A DNA stretch of 64,000 nucleotides from Microbacterium esteraromaticum (GTDB lineage Bacteria > Actinomycetota > Actinomycetes > Actinomycetales > Microbacteriaceae): contig NZ_JAEMWU010000001.1 in the NCBI RefSeq assembly GCF_017303215.1, positions 1,550,001-1,614,000 on the forward strand, given 5' to 3'. Positions within the stretch are counted from its first letter, which is position 1. The number at the start of each line of letters is the position of its first letter. A program made the translations under genes and the position numbers. Shown piece after piece: positions 61,804-64,000 of this stretch. The notes beneath the pieces are model-generated. The model was not told the origin of the DNA and made no database searches. It saw only the letters and a list, made by a program, of their open reading frames with translations.

Positions 61804-63009
61804 TTATGACGCGAGGAGCCGATCGAGGTGCGCGCCGACGGGGTCGGTCTCGATCAGGAAGCCGTCGTGACCGAAGTCGCTGGTGAGTACAATCGCCTCG
61901 TCGTCGATCAGGTTCGGGATGCTTCGCGCGATGCGCTGTTGCCCGTCCACGGGGAACAACCGGTCGGTATCGACACCGAGCACCAGGGAACGGGCGGTGA
62001 TGGTGTGCAACGCCTGCTCGACGCCGCCCCGGTCGCGTCCGATGTCGTGCGAGTTCATCGCCTCGACGACTGTGATGTAGCTGTTCGCGTCGAAGCGCCG
62101 TGTGAACTTGTTGCCGTGGAAATCGAGGTACGACTCGACCGCGAACCGGCCGCCGCGACCCAACGGCGACACCCCCGACTGCCATGAGCGCTGGAAGCGC
62201 TGGTTCAGCTCGATCGGGCTGCGGTAGTTCAGCAGCGCCATGCGGCGGGCAAGTGCGAGCCCGCGGTGCGGGCCGTCTCCGAGACCGGCGTCGTAGTACT
62301 CGCCGCCGGCGAAACGCGGGTCCATCCGCACGGTCTCCAGCTGCACGAAGTTCAGCGCCAACTGATCGGCCGTGGTCACCGGGGGAGAGGACAGCACGGC
62401 GAGGCGTTCGACGCGCTCGGGCTGCATGACTGCCCACTCCAGGGCGTGCATGCCGCCCATCGAGCCACCGATCACGGCGGCCCAGCGGTCGATGCCCAGT
62501 TCGTCCGCGAGGCGGATCTGCGCGCTTACCTGATCGCGGATGGTCAGGTACGGAAAGCGGGACGCCCACTCGCGTCCGTCGGGGGCGATGCTCGCCGGGC
62601 CCGTCGAACCCTGGCATCCGCCCAGCATGTTCGGGGCGATCACGAACCACCGGTCGGTGTCGATCGCCGCTCCTGGGCCGACGATGTCCTGCCACCAACC
62701 CGCGGTCGGATGCCCGGGACCGGCGTTGCCGCGCACGTGGCTGTCGCCGGTCAGGGCGTGCAGGATCAGGACCGCGTTGTCGCGGGCCGCGTTCAGCTGC
62801 CCCCAGGACTCCCAGGCGATGCGCGCGACCGGCAGATGGTCACCGTTCTCGGTGCGCAGGTCGCTCAACACGGTGAACCGGCGGTCGCCAACCGGATCGC
62901 CGTCGCGCCAGGCGCCGGTGGCGGGCGGGCGTGCGCGCAGCAGACGCACGTCGGCTTCGGTCACGGGAGCCGACGGCACCGTGTCCTCGGAGGTCGTCTG
63001 CCAGTCCAT
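61804..63009 (-). CDS. metX: Homoserine O-acetyltransferase
   Basis: A 401-residue alpha/beta-hydrolase-fold enzyme making O-acetylhomoserine for methionine synthesis. It has LILHALTGDSHV, NMLGGCQGSTGPAS, the nucleophile Ser in AVIGGSMGGMHALEWAV, and the Asp/His pair near LGVDTDRLFPVDGQ and FGHDGFLIE. The ATG at 63009 gives the family N-terminus; GAGAAT lies six bases upstream as a weak -10. It is 75 bases downstream of the metY stop, and a terminator lies between them. Confidence 0.94.
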   Translation of the reverse strand: MDWQTTSEDTVPSAPVTEADVRLLRARPPATGAWRDGDPVGDRRFTVLSDLRTENGDHLPVARIAWESWGQLNAARDNAVLILHALTGDSHVRGNAGPGHPTAGWWQDIVGPGAAIDTDRWFVIAPNMLGGCQGSTGPASIAPDGREWASRFPYLTIRDQVSAQIRLADELGIDRWAAVIGGSMGGMHALEWAVMQPERVERLAVLSSPPVTTADQLALNFVQLETVRMDPRFAGGEYYDAGLGDGPHRGLALARRMALLNYRSPIELNQRFQRSWQSGVSPLGRGGRFAVESYLDFHGNKFTRRFDANSYITVVEAMNSHDIGRDRGGVEQALHTITARSLVLGVDTDRLFPVDGQQRIARSIPNLIDDEAIVLTSDFGHDGFLIETDPVGAHLDRLLAS

Positions 63010-63075
63010 GCTTCCATTCTCGCCTGCGCGTGCGGGTCGTGCCGGCACGTTACACAGCGCGGCCGTGAAAGACGA

Positions 63076-63109
63076 CGGCGGGCCCCACCAGGAGAGGTGG
63101 GGCCCGCCG
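63076..63109 (-). terminator. metY terminator
   Basis: CGGCGGGCCCCACC (63076-63089) and GGTGGGGCCCGCCG (63096-63109) form a perfect 14-bp stem with a 6-base loop, 16 bases past the metY stop. Confidence 0.85.
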
Positions 63110-63124
63110 GAGGAGGTGCCGATG

Positions 63125-64000
63125 TCAGGCGCGAGCAGCCTCGGTTACGCGACGTGCAGCGGCGAGTGCGTGGTCCAGGTCGGCCTTGAGGTCGTCGATG
63201 TTCTCCAGACCCACCGACAGACGCACCAGGCCGGGCGTGACTCCGCTGGCGAGCTGCGCCTCGGGCGACAGCTGCGAGTGGGTGGTGGACGCCGGGTGGA
63301 TGACCAGCGAACGCACGTCGCCGATGTTGGCGAGGTGGCTGAACAGCGACAGGCTGTTGACGAACTCGCGTCCGGCCTCGACGCCGCCCTTGAGCTCGAA
63401 CGACAGCACTGCGCCGACACCCTTCGGAGCGTACTGGTTGGCCTTCGCGTACCAGGGCGACGAGGGCAGTCCCGAGTAGTTCACCGAGGCGACGTCGTCG
63501 TGGTCGTCGAGCCACTCGGCGATCAGCTGGGCGTTCTGCACGTGCCGCTCGATGCGCAGCGACAGCGTCTCGACGCCCTGCAGCAGGTTCCATGCGCTCT
63601 GCGGTGCGATCGCCGAGCCGAGGTCGCGCAGCAGCTGCACGCGTGCCTTGATGATGTACGCCAGGCCGTCACCGACCGCGGTCGTGTAGCTGGCGCCGTG
63701 GTACGAGGGGTCGGGCTCGGTCAGGCCCGGGAACTTCTCGACGTTCTTGGACCACTCGAAGCTGCCGCCGTCGATGATCGCGCCGCCGATGGTGGTGCCG
63801 TGTCCGCCGAGGAACTTCGTAACGGAGTGGATGACGATGTCGGCACCGTGCTCGAACGGACGGATCAGGTACGGGGTGGCGATCGTGTTGTCGACGATCA
63901 GCGGAACACCGTTGTCGTGGGCGACGTCGGCGACGGTACGGATGTCGAGCACGTTGATCTGCGGGTTGCCGATCGTCTCGGCGAAGAACAGCTTGGTGTT
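63125..64000 (-). CDS. metY: O-acetylhomoserine sulfhydrylase, 5' end beyond the window
   Basis: The C-terminal 291 residues of a PLP-dependent Cys/Met-metabolism enzyme; the reading frame is open to base 64000. It has FFAETIGNPQINVLDI, VDNTIATPYLIRPFEHGADIV, the PLP Lys in HSVTKFLGGHGTTIGG, and VRSLVIHPASTTHSQLS near the end. The length pattern and insertion after GGHGT fit O-acetylhomoserine sulfhydrylase rather than cystathionine gamma-synthase. With metX downstream it forms a direct sulfhydrylation route to homocysteine. Confidence 0.92.
   Translation of the reverse strand, partial: NTKLFFAETIGNPQINVLDIRTVADVAHDNGVPLIVDNTIATPYLIRPFEHGADIVIHSVTKFLGGHGTTIGGAIIDGGSFEWSKNVEKFPGLTEPDPSYHGASYTTAVGDGLAYIIKARVQLLRDLGSAIAPQSAWNLLQGVETLSLRIERHVQNAQLIAEWLDDHDDVASVNYSGLPSSPWYAKANQYAPKGVGAVLSFELKGGVEAGREFVNSLSLFSHLANIGDVRSLVIHPASTTHSQLSPEAQLASGVTPGLVRLSVGLENIDDLKADLDHALAAARRVTEAARA

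Overview
This is a chromosomal backbone segment of a high-GC Gram-positive actinobacterium, most likely Microbacteriaceae (Microbacterium or a close relative). The evidence is GC near 70 %, frequent GTG starts, two WhiB regulators, MtrA-MtrB-LpqB, an E2-E1 fused 2-oxoglutarate decarboxylase, a SigR/RsrA pair and an actinobacterial SecA. I see no integrase, transposase, phage gene, CRISPR array, tRNA or rRNA.

Layout. 1-5752 (minus): surface-glycan genes, with a GlfT2-like galactofuranosyltransferase, a second GT2 enzyme and two tandem O-antigen-ligase-like polymerases. 5793-12547: manA, whiB2, a large membrane glycosyltransferase with a DUF5719 partner, a metallopeptidase-fold protein and DUF3499. 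12560-22749: an RDD / SpoIIM / DUF58 / MoxR / DUF4350 / DUF4129 membrane cluster, split by aquaporin, catalase and a Fur-family repressor. 22913-28500: mtrA-mtrB-lpqB, comF and hpf. 28633-34586: a secreted phosphodiester-glycosidase/phosphatase fusion with a candidate PHO box, a coiled-coil protein and a PadR regulator. 34799-42162: secA, an alanine-type aminotransferase, an orphan CpaE-like/SAF pair, an excisionase-type HTH protein, a hypothetical protein and an Rv3235-like protein. 42211-49858: pdtaS, whiB1, a small membrane protein, a peroxiredoxin, rsgA, aroA, sigR, rsrA and an Eis-like acetyltransferase. 49941-64000: kgd, two CNNM/CBS membrane proteins, an Old Yellow Enzyme, NAD(P)HX dehydratase, a GT87-like enzyme, a thiamine-binding-type protein, an MFS transporter, a NUDIX hydrolase, metX and a truncated metY.

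From memory, the order of the conserved genes follows the Mycobacterium tuberculosis stretch Rv3219 to Rv3260c (whiB1, pdtaS, rshA/sigH, aroA, rsgA, Rv3235, secA1, hpf, comF, lpqB/mtrB/mtrA, manA, Rv3258c, Rv3259, whiB2). Lineage-specific blocks are inserted between them. Shared themes are envelope assembly and its control, and oxidative-stress defence (katA/Fur, SigR/RsrA, peroxiredoxin, Old Yellow Enzyme).

The most interesting signals are regulatory. A TAnnnT -10 hexamer lies 6-8 bases before the start codon of about eighteen genes, which implies widespread leaderless transcription. In two of these the stop codon TAG of the preceding gene is the first half of the -10. sigR has a perfect SigR-type promoter (GGGAAT, 18 bases, GTT) feeding an upstream start, plus a housekeeping-type -10 just before an internal start, which predicts two sigma isoforms. 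Three 11-base PhoP-like repeats precede the secreted phosphodiesterase fusion. Two perfect DnaA boxes lie 1 kb apart, and a 23-codon upstream ORF is coupled to a CNNM gene.
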